Counted from the first letter of the stretch, positions 18,405 through 27,284 are shown. The stretch: DNA of 64,000 bases from an uncultured bacterium (GCA_903916675.1 CAIWXQ010000018.1:124001-188000); one strand, 5' to 3'. The notes: a model not told the origin generated them from the letters alone. A program made the numbers and translations.

Positions 18405-20285
18405 ATGCACCACATGTTGGGAATTTTGGAGAAGATCGACGACCCCGCTGCTGTCCATGCCTTGACAGCTGCGGAGATGGACCGGCTGGCGGAAGAGCTG
18501 CGGGAACGGATCATCACGACGGTCAGCCGCAACGGCGGGCATCTAGCCGCCAACCTGGGCGCCGTGGAGCTGACGCTGGCGCTGCTGCGCGTGTTCGATC
18601 CGGCCACGGACCGGATCGTCTGGGACGTCGGCCATCAGACCTATGCCTGGAAGCTGCTCACCGGGCGGCGCGACCGCTTCGGCACGCTGCGCCTGCCGGG
18701 CGGCATTTCCGGTTTTCCGCGACGCGACGAAAGCCCCTTTGACGCATTCGGTGGCGGACACGCCGGCACGGCGCTGTCGGCCGCGCTGGGCATGGCCGTG
18801 GCGCGCGACCGCCGCGGCGGCACGGAACATGTCGTGGCTGTGGTCGGCGACGCCGCCATGGGCAACGGCATCTCGCTCGAGGCGCTGAACAACATCGACG
18901 GCACCACCGGCCACCTGATCGTGGTGCTGAACGACAACGAGATGTCCATTGCCGGCAACGTCGGCTCGCTCTCCCGCCACCTCGGCCAGCTCCTGGCCAA
19001 TCCCAAGTACAACCGCTGGAAGCGCGGCGCGGAGCAGATTGCGATGCGCCTGCGCATGTCGCCGCTGCGCGGCGCGTACCACCGCACCGAGAAGGCCGTG
19101 AAGAGCCTCTTCCTCCAGAACGCGCTCTTCGAGGAATTCGGCGTGCGCTACATGGGGCCGATCGATGGCCACGACCATCGCGCCTTGGCCGACGCGCTGG
19201 AGATCGCGACGCGCTACGACCGGCCCATCCTGCTGCATGTCGCCACGCAGAAGGGACGCGGCTATAAGGCCGCCGAGGAGGCGCCGGACCGCTGGCACGG
19301 CGTGGGGCGCTTCGATGTTGCCCGCGCCGAGCTGGTCGAATCTCCAGCAGGCTATTCGCAGACCTTTGGCGAATGCCTCGCGCGCCTGGCGGATCGCAAC
19401 CCGCAACTGGTTGCCATCACGGCCGCCATGTGCGCCGGCACAGGATTGACGTCGTTCGAGGCGCGCCACCCGACACGCTTCTTCGACGTCGGTATCTGTG
19501 AAGAGCACGCCGTGGTCTTCGCCGCCGGCCTGGCCGCGCAGGGGATGCGGCCGGTGGTGGCGATTTACTCCAGTTTCCTGCAGCGCGCGGTGGATTGCGT
19601 CTTGCACGACGTCTGCTTGCAGAAGCTCCCCGTGACGTTCTGCCTCGACCGCGCGGGCGTGGTGGGTGCCGACGGCCCGACGCACCACGGCATCTTCGAC
19701 ATCCCCATGCTGCGCTGCCTCCCCGGCCTTGTGCTCATGCAGCCGAAGGACGAGGCTGAGCTGGCGCGCATGCTGGCCACGGCCGTGCGTCTTGACGGCC
19801 CGGCTGCCATCCGCTATCCGCGCGATCCGGGCCCCGGCGTGTCCGTGCCCGAGAATCCGGAACCGCTGGAAATCGGGAAGGCGGAGGTGGTGGAGACAGC
19901 CGCGGAGGCCATCCGCACGGTCTGGATCTGGGCGCTCGGCGACATGCTCCCGCTGGCGCACGCAGCAGCTGTCAAGTTGCGCGTGGCGGGTGTGGTTGCT
20001 GGCATCGTGAACGCGCGCTTCATCAAGCCGCTCGACACTACGCTGCTGCTGCAGCAGGCTGCGCCGCAGACGGTCTTTGTCACGCTGGAGAACGGGGTCA
20101 TCGCCGGCGGGTTTGGTTCTACCGTGCAGGAGGCGCTGTCCGATGCCGGCCGTACAAACCCCGTGTTGCGCTTCGGCTGGCCGGACGAGGTCATCGGCCA
20201 GGGCACCACCGCTTCGCTCCTTGCTGCCCACGGCATTACGCCGGAAATGGTGGCGGCGAAGGTGCTGGCAACTGTAAGCCGGTAG
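18405..20285 (+). CDS. dxs: 1-deoxy-D-xylulose-5-phosphate synthase
   Basis: VWDVGHQTYAWKLLTGRRDRFGTLR, GISGFPRRDESPFDAFGGGHAGTALSAALGMA, VGDAAMGNGISLEALNN, DRAGVVGADGPTHHGIFDI. Confidence 0.95.
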   Translation: MHHMLGILEKIDDPAAVHALTAAEMDRLAEELRERIITTVSRNGGHLAANLGAVELTLALLRVFDPATDRIVWDVGHQTYAWKLLTGRRDRFGTLRLPGGISGFPRRDESPFDAFGGGHAGTALSAALGMAVARDRRGGTEHVVAVVGDAAMGNGISLEALNNIDGTTGHLIVVLNDNEMSIAGNVGSLSRHLGQLLANPKYNRWKRGAEQIAMRLRMSPLRGAYHRTEKAVKSLFLQNALFEEFGVRYMGPIDGHDHRALADALEIATRYDRPILLHVATQKGRGYKAAEEAPDRWHGVGRFDVARAELVESPAGYSQTFGECLARLADRNPQLVAITAAMCAGTGLTSFEARHPTRFFDVGICEEHAVVFAAGLAAQGMRPVVAIYSSFLQRAVDCVLHDVCLQKLPVTFCLDRAGVVGADGPTHHGIFDIPMLRCLPGLVLMQPKDEAELARMLATAVRLDGPAAIRYPRDPGPGVSVPENPEPLEIGKAEVVETAAEAIRTVWIWALGDMLPLAHAAAVKLRVAGVVAGIVNARFIKPLDTTLLLQQAAPQTVFVTLENGVIAGGFGSTVQEALSDAGRTNPVLRFGWPDEVIGQGTTASLLAAHGITPEMVAAKVLATVSR

Positions 20286-20307
20286 GTCCGCGACTATGGC
20301 GCGGACC
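20282..20307 (+). repeat. REP palindrome, left type, copy 1
   Basis: GTAGGTCCGCGACTATGGCGCGGACC; stem GGTCCGCG/CGCGGACC; contains the dxs TAG stop. Confidence 0.85.
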
Positions 20308-20331
20308 AGGAACCCGGTTGGTTGTGATGCG

Positions 20332-20360
20332 GCGACCGGGCCGCAGTCCCGGTCGTACTA
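20332..20360 (+). repeat. REP palindrome, right type, copy 1
   Basis: GCGACCGGGCCGCAGTCCCGGTCGTACTA; stem GACCGGG/CCCGGTC. Confidence 0.8.
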
Positions 20361-21029
20361 TCGGTAGGTCCGCGACTGTGGCGCGGACCGAACGTAACCC
20401 AGCGTTTGTTGCCACGCAGGCGCGATTACTGTCCACGGCCACTCGTGCCAGTGTGTGACCAGCCCTGCTTTCACAGGGTTTTGCGCAATGTAACGAACCG
20501 CTCCCGCGACCTTCTCCGGTGAACGGCACCAGTGGTCGAAATCCTCTCGCGCCCAAAACTCTCCGGTGCGATTGAGCTGCCTGTTGACTTCGCGCGCAAC
20601 AAATCGCTTGTAATGCGCCATGTCCTCGCGAAGAGACGCATTGCGCCCGATGGTATTGCGCATGAGTGCATGCAGGTGTGTGCCCATCACTACGGCAGCA
20701 TGGATGTTCCAGCCACGATCAACCAGCCAGGGCAAGTTTTCCAGGATGATGGGAGGTAAGCCTTTTGCCGTCAACCAGTGGCGGGTGTCGCTGTCCTGCG
20801 CGTCCAGAATGGTCTCTATGCGGGCAAATTGGCGGCGAAGAAGATCCCGATAACGTTCATCCGTGTGCGGGGTTTCCTCCAGCAAGGACGGACGCTCAGC
20901 AGTAAGTTCGTCCACCACTATTTTTGGCAGTGAACCGGCAATCCGGAGCGTGACGAAGAACGTTGCGTCTGCCACGATCCAGTGTGGTAGATGGCGGCGG
21001 GTAAAACGCAACGTCTGGGGGTTGTTCAT
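20358..21029 (-). mobile_element. REP-associated tyrosine transposase (RAYT, Y1_Tnp / IS200-IS605 related)
   Basis: 224 aa: RRHLPHWIVADATFFVTLRIAGSLP, HUH motif VVMGTHLHALM, candidate catalytic Tyr in DMAHYKRFVAREVNRQL, FWAREDFDHWCRSPEKVAGAVRYIAQNPVKAGLV. REP copies flank both ends. Confidence 0.9.
20364..20389 (+). repeat. REP palindrome, left type, copy 2
   Basis: GTAGGTCCGCGACTGTGGCGCGGACC; encodes the C-terminus RSAPQSRTYR of the RAYT. Confidence 0.85.
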
Positions 21030-21054
21030 TGCGCAGCGACAGGGTTCAATGATT

Positions 21055-21080
21055 GTAGGTCCGCGACTGCGGCGCGGACC
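21055..21080 (+). repeat. REP palindrome, left type, copy 3
   Basis: GTAGGTCCGCGACTGCGGCGCGGACC. Confidence 0.85.
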
Positions 21081-21100
21081 CAAAACTCTTGGATAACGGC

Positions 21101-21130
21101 GCCGACAGGGCCGGAGTCCCGGTCGTACTA
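21101..21130 (+). repeat. REP palindrome, right type, copy 2
   Basis: GCCGACAGGGCCGGAGTCCCGGTCGTACTA; near-copy of 20332-20360; contains the proA stop codon. Confidence 0.75.
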
Positions 21131-22384
21131 CCCGCGCAACTGCCCAGTTCCACGCACGAGATATTTGTAGGTGGTGAGCTCCTCGAGCCCCATGGGGCCG
21201 CGGGCGTGGAGCTTGTCGGTGCTGATTCCCATCTCCGCGCCGAGGCCGAATTCGTAGCCGTCGTGCAGGCGGGTGGAGGCGTTGACGAACACTGCGGCGG
21301 AGTCCACTTCCTTGAGGAACTTCTTCGCGCTGCGCTCGTCGCGCGTGACAATGGCATCGGAGTGGCGCGAGCCGTATTTGTTGATGTGGTCGATGGCCGC
21401 GCGCAGGTCCTTCACCACGCGCGCCGCGAGGATGAGCTCCAGGTACTCGGCGTACCAGTCCTCCTCGCTGGCAACGGCGAACGACGGCACGATTTCCCGT
21501 GCAGCCTCGTCGGCGCGCACTTCGACCTTACGGCGGGCGCACAGCTCGGCGAAGCGCGGCAGGAACGCAGCGGCGACGCCGGCGTGCACGAGAAGCGTCT
21601 CGGCGGCATTGCACGTGCCGGGGCGCTGACACTTGGCGTTCTCGACAATGGCCAGCGCCATGTCGAGGTCGGCCGCGGCATCAACGTAGACGTGGCAGAC
21701 CCCCTTGTAGTGCTTGAGCACCGGCACGCGCGCCTGCTCGACCACGGCACGGATGAGCGACTCGCCGCCGCGGGGAATGACCACGTCGATGCGGTCGTCC
21801 ATCTGTACGAGTTCGCGCACAGCCTCGCGGTCGATGGTGGCGATGAACTGCACGGCGTGGCGGGGAAGGCCGGCCTTCTGGCCGCCCTCAGCGAGCGCCG
21901 TGGCAATGGCCTGGTTGGAGCGCAGCGCCTCCTTGCCGCCGCGCAGGATCACGGCGTTGGAGGACTTGATGCAGAGCACGGCGGCATCGGCCGTGACGTT
22001 GGGGCGCGACTCGAAGATGATGGCGACTACGCCGATCGGGACGCGGCGCTTCTCGATCACGATGCCGTTGGGTCGCACGCGCTTGGCCAGGCGCTTGCCG
22101 ACAGGGTCCGGCAGCGCGGCAACCTCGCGGATCCCTCGGATCATGGCACCGATGCCGGCATCGGTGAGCGTGAGGCGGTCCACCAGCGCGGCGGAAAGGC
22201 CTGCGGTGCGGGCTTCGGCGACGTCCTGCGCGTTGGCAGCCTGGATCACGGCGCGGCGGGCGCCGATCTCCTGCGCCATGGCCTCGAGAATGTCGTTCTT
22301 GCGGCGCGTCGAGAGGCTGACCATGCGGCGGCTGGCCGCGAGCGCCTGGTCGCCGAGCAGGCGGATTTCGGAGTGCAAGCTCAT
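21128..22384 (-). CDS. proA: Glutamate-5-semialdehyde dehydrogenase
   Basis: VPIGVVAIIFESRPNVTADAAVLCIKSSNAVILRGGKEA, CNAAETLLVH, DSAAVFVNASTRLHDGYEFGLGAEMGISTDKLHARGPMGLEELTTYKY. Confidence 0.96.
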   Translation of the reverse strand: MSLHSEIRLLGDQALAASRRMVSLSTRRKNDILEAMAQEIGARRAVIQAANAQDVAEARTAGLSAALVDRLTLTDAGIGAMIRGIREVAALPDPVGKRLAKRVRPNGIVIEKRRVPIGVVAIIFESRPNVTADAAVLCIKSSNAVILRGGKEALRSNQAIATALAEGGQKAGLPRHAVQFIATIDREAVRELVQMDDRIDVVIPRGGESLIRAVVEQARVPVLKHYKGVCHVYVDAAADLDMALAIVENAKCQRPGTCNAAETLLVHAGVAAAFLPRFAELCARRKVEVRADEAAREIVPSFAVASEEDWYAEYLELILAARVVKDLRAAIDHINKYGSRHSDAIVTRDERSAKKFLKEVDSAAVFVNASTRLHDGYEFGLGAEMGISTDKLHARGPMGLEELTTYKYLVRGTGQLRG

Positions 22385-22434
22385 GCGTGCAAGTCTGGCA
22401 AGGAAGGCGCCGGGCGTCAAGCGTCAGACAAATA

Positions 22435-22543
22435 GGACACGAAGGGGAAGAAAGCTGCCCGAAAGTCGCGAAGGAACTTTGTTGCGCGCTTGGCGCGCAG
22501 TCCAAACCTTCGTGTTCTTCGCGTGCCCTTTGTTTACTTCGTG
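22435..22543. repeat. Inverted pair of short-period CTTCGCG-family repeats
   Basis: GGACACGAAGGGGAAGAAAGCTGCCCGAAAGTCGCGAAGGAAC and AACCTTCGTGTTCTTCGCGTGCCCTTTGTTTACTTCGTGA in opposite orientation. Confidence 0.7.
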
Positions 22544-22671
22544 ACCGACCAAATGAAAAAGCCGCGGTCAACGCCTGCGGCTACAGGGCTGTGGCGGGTC
22601 CGGCGGCCCCGCCCTGCCGTTGCTTCTCTGAAATTGCAGGAAGCGCGCTAACAGCCTTCAGCCTAACAGCC

Positions 22672-24339
22672 TTAATATTTCAGCAGGCTGCCGCCGATAT
22701 ACTCGCGCAGGATCGAGTCGCCGGGCACGGTAATGGACGGGAGGGAGAGGAAGTTGTGCAGAAAGCCGGTGAGGCGGCGCGCCTCGGCGTACTCGAGGTG
22801 GTCGGGCTTGACCTGGTTGAGCAGCGTCACGGCAAAGGGTTTCAGCACAGCCAGCTCGTAGTCGAGGGCGGAATTGAAGATGGCGTCGGCCAGGTGCTGG
22901 TAGGGGAATATCCAGCGCTTTTCGCCGCGCCGCACGGAGGGCCAGCGCTCGAGCGTGCGGAGGGCGGAGTGGCCGCGGAACTGGTCGTCGCGCACAAGGC
23001 GTCGGATCAGGCGGTTGTCGGTGGTGGAGATGCGGTTGTAGTGGTCCACACTGAGCTGCGTGAGGGCGCTGACGTAGATCAGGAACTTGACCGCGCGCGG
23101 CACCTGGCTGGTGAGCTGCGGGTTGAGGCAGTGGTTGCCCTCCATGATGATGACGTCCTGCGGGCCGAGGCGTGAGGTCTCGGCGCGGTCGCGACCGGTC
23201 TTGGTGGGGAAGTCGAAGTTGCGCAGGTGCACCTCGCGTCCCTCGAGCAGATCGAGCAGGTCGCGGTTGAGGCGCGGCAGGTCCATGGACTCGATGTGCT
23301 CGTAGTCCAAGTAGCCTTGTTCGTCGCGTGGGTTGTGTTCGTCGCCGACAAAGTAGTCGTCGGTGGAGACCACCACCGGCCGCAGGCCGTTGACGCGCAG
23401 GTGCGACATCAGCCGCTTGGCAAAGGTGGTCTTGCCGGAGGAGGAGGGACCGGCCACGAGCACCAGCCGGACCGTGGGCTTGCGGTCGGCAATCGCGGTG
23501 GCGATGGCGGCGAGCTTCTTTTCGTGCAGCGCCTCGGCGGTCTGGATGATGTCGTCGGCCTGGCGGTTGGCGACAGCCTCGTTGAGCTGGCCCACGGTGG
23601 TCACGCCGAGGATGCGCCCCCAGGCCGCATGCTCCTGGTAGACGTGGAAGAGGTGCGGCTGCGGCTCGAACGGCGCAACGCGATCCGGCGCGTCGAGGGC
23701 GGGCATGTCGAGCACAAAGCCGGTCTCGTACGGCGTGAGGCGGAAGAGCTGGAGCAGGCCGGTGCGGTAGACGAGCGGCTCGTGGGCGAGGTCGCGGAAT
23801 GTGCCGCAGCGGATGGTGGCGACACGCGGCGGGTTGCGGTGGCGCAACAGGTTGACGGTGTCGGCTTGGCCGGTCTGCTCGAACAGGCGCAGGGCATCCT
23901 CATACGATTCCCATTCCTGCTCGACGGGAAGGTCGCGCGCGACCAGCTCGCGCATGGCCTGCTCCAAGCGCGCCACGCGAGCGGCCAGTGGCGCCACGGC
24001 CTCGGCGTCCGGCCAGTCGATGGAGCAGAAGAGGCCGTTGCCGAGCGAATTGCGCACGCGCAACTGCGCGGCTGTCGAGATGTTGCGCACGGCCATGGCC
24101 AGCAGGAACCCGAGCGACCAGCGGTAGACGCGCCAGCCGTGGCTGGCGGCCAGCGTCAGCGGCGCAATGGCGGAATTGACAGTCAGGGGATAACTGAGCG
24201 AGACCACATCATTGTTGACGCGCGCGGCAATCACGTCCAGGCCGTTGGGCAACTTGGCCGGCAGCAGCTCTCGCACCCTCGTGCCCGCCGGCGTCGTTAC
24301 AGCCGGCTGGCCCTCGATGGTGATTGTCACATCGCGCAT
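22672..24339 (-). CDS. Nucleoside (uridine) kinase with TGS/ThrRS-like N-terminal domain
   Basis: VTIEGQPAVTTPAGTRVRELL (TGS-like), P-loop VLVAGPSSSGKTTFAKRL, VVVSTDDYFV, DFPTKTGRD, VIIMEGNHCLNP. Confidence 0.85.
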   Translation of the reverse strand: MRDVTITIEGQPAVTTPAGTRVRELLPAKLPNGLDVIAARVNNDVVSLSYPLTVNSAIAPLTLAASHGWRVYRWSLGFLLAMAVRNISTAAQLRVRNSLGNGLFCSIDWPDAEAVAPLAARVARLEQAMRELVARDLPVEQEWESYEDALRLFEQTGQADTVNLLRHRNPPRVATIRCGTFRDLAHEPLVYRTGLLQLFRLTPYETGFVLDMPALDAPDRVAPFEPQPHLFHVYQEHAAWGRILGVTTVGQLNEAVANRQADDIIQTAEALHEKKLAAIATAIADRKPTVRLVLVAGPSSSGKTTFAKRLMSHLRVNGLRPVVVSTDDYFVGDEHNPRDEQGYLDYEHIESMDLPRLNRDLLDLLEGREVHLRNFDFPTKTGRDRAETSRLGPQDVIIMEGNHCLNPQLTSQVPRAVKFLIYVSALTQLSVDHYNRISTTDNRLIRRLVRDDQFRGHSALRTLERWPSVRRGEKRWIFPYQHLADAIFNSALDYELAVLKPFAVTLLNQVKPDHLEYAEARRLTGFLHNFLSLPSITVPGDSILREYIGGSLLKY

Positions 24340-24353
24340 GGTTTGTCTCTAGC

Positions 24354-24417
24354 CAGTTATCAGTAAGCAGTAAGCAGTTTGCCTTCTGAATCAACTGATT
24401 ACTGCTCACTGATCACT
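24354..24417. repeat. Inverted pair of CAGTAAG heptamer repeats
   Basis: CAGTTATCAGTAAGCAGTAAGCAGTTT ... AACTGATTACTGCTCACTGATCA (reverse complement TGATCAGTGAGCAGTAATCAGTT). Confidence 0.75.
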
Positions 24418-24423
24418 TTCTTC

Positions 24424-25272
24424 TCACACCACTCGTTTCAGCATCTTCTCTGCCAGTGCGACAAGCGGCTCAACTGGGCCGGGGAGGTTGCTGAGCGCGG
24501 CCACGGCGGCTGTGGTGTGGTCAGCAGCCTGGCCACGCGCTTTGGCCGGGGACCAGAGCTGCAGGCAGGAGAGTTCCGGCGGCTTGCCGGCTCGGGCTTC
24601 GCCGGCGTCGAGCAGGTCATCCACGATCTGAAAGGCGATACCGAGATGGTTGGCGTAGGTGCCGAGCTGGTCTACCTGCGCGGGTGCGCCGCCAGCCGCG
24701 AGCGCGCCCATACGCATGGCAGCAACGAAAAGGTCCGCGGTTTTGTGCTGGTGGACAAAGGTGAGCGTGGCAGCGTCGGCCTGTCCGGCGAAGCGGATGT
24801 CCTCGACCTGGCCGGCCACCACGCCGACAACAGCGCGGCCGAGTTCAACGACCAGCGCAGCGGTTGTGCCAGGACGTTTTTCCGTGACGCGGCCAAGCAG
24901 CGCGAACGCCAACCCTTGTAGTGCATCACCTGCCAGCACGCCGACGGTCTCGCCATACTTGGCATGCACAGTGGGCTGGCCGCGGCGCACGAGGTCGTTG
25001 TCCATGCACGGCAGGTCGTCATGCGCCAGCGTGTAGGCGTGGAAGATCTCGACGGACAAGGCGGGCCACCAGGCATCGTCGCAAGCGCCGCCCGCAGCCT
25101 CGGCCGCGGCCAGGCAGAGAATCGGACGCAGCCGCTTGCCGCCGGTCAGGACCGCATGCCGCATGGCCTCAGCCAGCACCGTCGGGCGGGTGTCAACGGA
25201 CGGCAGCGCGGCGAGTAGCCGATCCTCCACCTGCGCTTTCCGCGCCTCCAGATAAGCGTCCAAAGCAAACAT
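24424..25272 (-). CDS. ispA: Polyprenyl (farnesyl/geranylgeranyl) diphosphate synthase
   Basis: AVLTGGKRLRPILCLAAAEA, HAYTLAHDDLPCMDNDLVRRGQPTVHAKYGE (DDxxxxD), FQIVDDLLD. Confidence 0.93.
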   Translation of the reverse strand: MFALDAYLEARKAQVEDRLLAALPSVDTRPTVLAEAMRHAVLTGGKRLRPILCLAAAEAAGGACDDAWWPALSVEIFHAYTLAHDDLPCMDNDLVRRGQPTVHAKYGETVGVLAGDALQGLAFALLGRVTEKRPGTTAALVVELGRAVVGVVAGQVEDIRFAGQADAATLTFVHQHKTADLFVAAMRMGALAAGGAPAQVDQLGTYANHLGIAFQIVDDLLDAGEARAGKPPELSCLQLWSPAKARGQAADHTTAAVAALSNLPGPVEPLVALAEKMLKRVV

Positions 25273-25793
25273 GGAGGAATGATACGGGTTTCGGAGGAAA
25301 GGGGAAAGGCGGAAGGAAGGGGTGAGCCATCGGCATTAACAATCAAAAGTATTGGCTTCAACATGCTGAATTATCAATTTATTTGGACTCTGGCGCGTCA
25401 CACGGGACTGCCCGCCCTACCGCGCGGCCAGTGCGGACGGCATAGCTCTGAACCCCACAGAAACGGCCTTCGTGAAGGAGCATTACGGAAAGTGTGGGGG
25501 GTGTTATTTGGGGTCCCAAAAAGTGCGATGTCGAATAGGTTTTTCCGAACCCCTATCTTTTATTGGTGTTTTTTGCGGTTTTTGGTTTTTGCGTGTCGAA
25601 TTGCTTCTCTTATATAGAGACGCGTTGTTTTTTGGGCTACGGCAAATAGCCGGGGGCTGTTTTCAGGATTCCCAAAAAACGGTTTGAGGCTTTTGGCCTT
25701 CATTTCAGGGCTGGTTTTATTGAGTTTCTATTTCTTTCGTGAGGCTTAGCATCCTCATATGGGGGGTATGATGTTTTTTTGGAGGGCTTATTT

Positions 25794-26029
25794 ATGGCAG
25801 ACGGCGTGAAGGTTGTGACGGCTGCCGGCCGCGAATGCCGACCTGGCGGTTTCGTTCTGCTTGAGGCCAATGTGGCTTGTGGGCTCGTCGCGGTCCGCCC
25901 GTTGGACTCCCCGCCCGGCATGTGCGTGTCACGCGCAAGGGGACCTGCAACCCCGGCGACGTGTTGGTTTTGGCTGACGTGGGCGCGGCAACCGATAAAG
26001 GGGGGGGGGTGTGGCCAAGCATTACCTGA
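25794..26029 (+). pseudogene. Small frameshifted ORF of unknown function
   Basis: SD GGAGGG then ATG: MADGVKVVTAAGRECRPGGFVLLEANVACGLVAVRPLDSPPG; high-GC3 coding continues in another frame from about 25920 as HVRVTRKGTCNPGDVLVLADVGAATDKGGGVWPSIT*. G10 tract at 26000-26009. Confidence 0.45.
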
Positions 26030-26196
26030 ATGCTGCGGTTTTGTTGGTGTTTCTCCTATTCTGGTTTTTCGTTTGTGGCGAACATTACTTATATAGAGGG
26101 ACGCGATGTTTTTCCGGCAGTTTTTTCAGGGGTGTAGGGACGATCCGGTAGTGGCGAATGAAGGCAACTCCAACCCGCGTAACGTGGTGGCTGCCA

Positions 26197-26228
26197 AACC
26201 TAACAGCCTTCAGCCTAAACACCTTCTT
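26197..26228 (+). repeat. Short-period AACCTAACAGCCT-family repeat, copy 1
   Basis: AAACCTAACAGCCTTCAGCCTAAACACCTTCT; near-identical to 26429-26461. Confidence 0.8.
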
Positions 26229-26428
26229 CGGCAACCAGGACCTACACGATGATAAATAGACACGGAACACCGGTCACAACGCCGCAATTCGACTGTAACT
26301 CGTTGATGCACGGACAGATGCAAAAGATCATGTCCGGCAGGGGAGCCTGTTTCGTGTCTACTTCAGTCTATTTTTGTCTATTTCTCCCCACTGAGTCGCG
26401 GCCAAGCCTCAGTTAACGCATTCATTTC

Positions 26429-26461
26429 CAACCTAACAGTCTACAGCCTAAACACCTTTCT
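26429..26461 (+). repeat. Short-period AACCTAACAGCCT-family repeat, copy 2
   Basis: CAACCTAACAGTCTACAGCCTAAACACCTTTCT. Confidence 0.8.
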
Positions 26462-26498
26462 AGAAGGAGTAGCCATGGAAGCCGAACTTCAACCCCAG

Positions 26499-27284
26499 CT
26501 AGATGTGAACGCCATCGGTCCAGAGGCCGCCGGTCGCGCCTGCAAACCGCCGACGAATGCTGTTGCGGACGCGCTTGCAGTGCAGATAGCGCATCCGCTC
26601 AGCTTCCGGGAAGCGCTCGATGGCGTAGCGGAGCATGGTGCGCGGCATGGAGGCGGCGTGGCGATCAAGGAAGGCGGTCAGCGCAGCCTGATCGCGTTTG
26701 CCGACCTCGCGCAGCATCCAGCCCGTGGCCTTGTGCAGCAGATCCTCGGGGTCTCGCAACAGCTTCCTGGCCAGCGCGAGTGTCAGCGTGTGACGGTTCA
26801 TGCGGATGCTGGCGAACGTGGCGACCATGGCAATGCGGCGCTCCCAGGGCAGCGGCGAGCGTACGAGTTTTTCGAGCAGGCCGCGGCTGCCGTGCGCCGC
26901 GACCCAGGCGCCGACGATGTTCGGCGCGGAAAGATCGACAAGATCCCAGTTGTTGATATGACGAGTATGGCGGAGATAGACGGCAAGGAGGCGGTGCCGG
27001 TCAGCCTCGTCGCCACGCTCGAAGCGCCGCACCAGTAGAAGCAGCGCGAAGAGGCGGTCCTCATGGAACTTCGAGCGCAGCAGACGCAGGAGTGCTGTCA
27101 ATGGCAGGGAGTCATAGTGTGGAGCGAGCTGCCGCAGGGCTGGCACGCGGATGCCGCGAAAGATATCGCCTGCGCCGTATTCTCCCGGACCGGTCTTGAA
27201 GAAGCGTTGCAGGTTCGCGGCGTAGGAAGGCTTTGCCAGTGCAGCCAGTTCACGTTGGGCAGAGGCTGCAGTGAGGGGTATCAT
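26499..27284 (-). CDS. DNA alkylation repair enzyme (AlkD-like HEAT-repeat protein)
   Basis: YAANLQRFFKTGPGEYGAGDIFRGIRVPALRQLA, NNWDLVDLSAPNIVGAW, DLLHKATGWMLREVGKRD. Confidence 0.9.
   Translation of the reverse strand: MIPLTAASAQRELAALAKPSYAANLQRFFKTGPGEYGAGDIFRGIRVPALRQLAPHYDSLPLTALLRLLRSKFHEDRLFALLLLVRRFERGDEADRHRLLAVYLRHTRHINNWDLVDLSAPNIVGAWVAAHGSRGLLEKLVRSPLPWERRIAMVATFASIRMNRHTLTLALARKLLRDPEDLLHKATGWMLREVGKRDQAALTAFLDRHAASMPRTMLRYAIERFPEAERMRYLHCKRVRNSIRRRFAGATGGLWTDGVHI

Noticed and set aside
18543-20231. 562-aa minus-strand ORF
   Set aside because: Antisense to dxs, which has unambiguous motifs.
25391-25425. Half-REP GGGACTGCCCGCCCTACC-like sequence
   Set aside because: Resembles only one REP arm; too short to call as an element alone.
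26475-27038. Plus-strand ORF with a good SD (AAGGAG) starting MEAELQPQLD
   Set aside because: Enters alkD antisense after ~8 codons with no coding character; SD may be chance or a relic of a lost gene.
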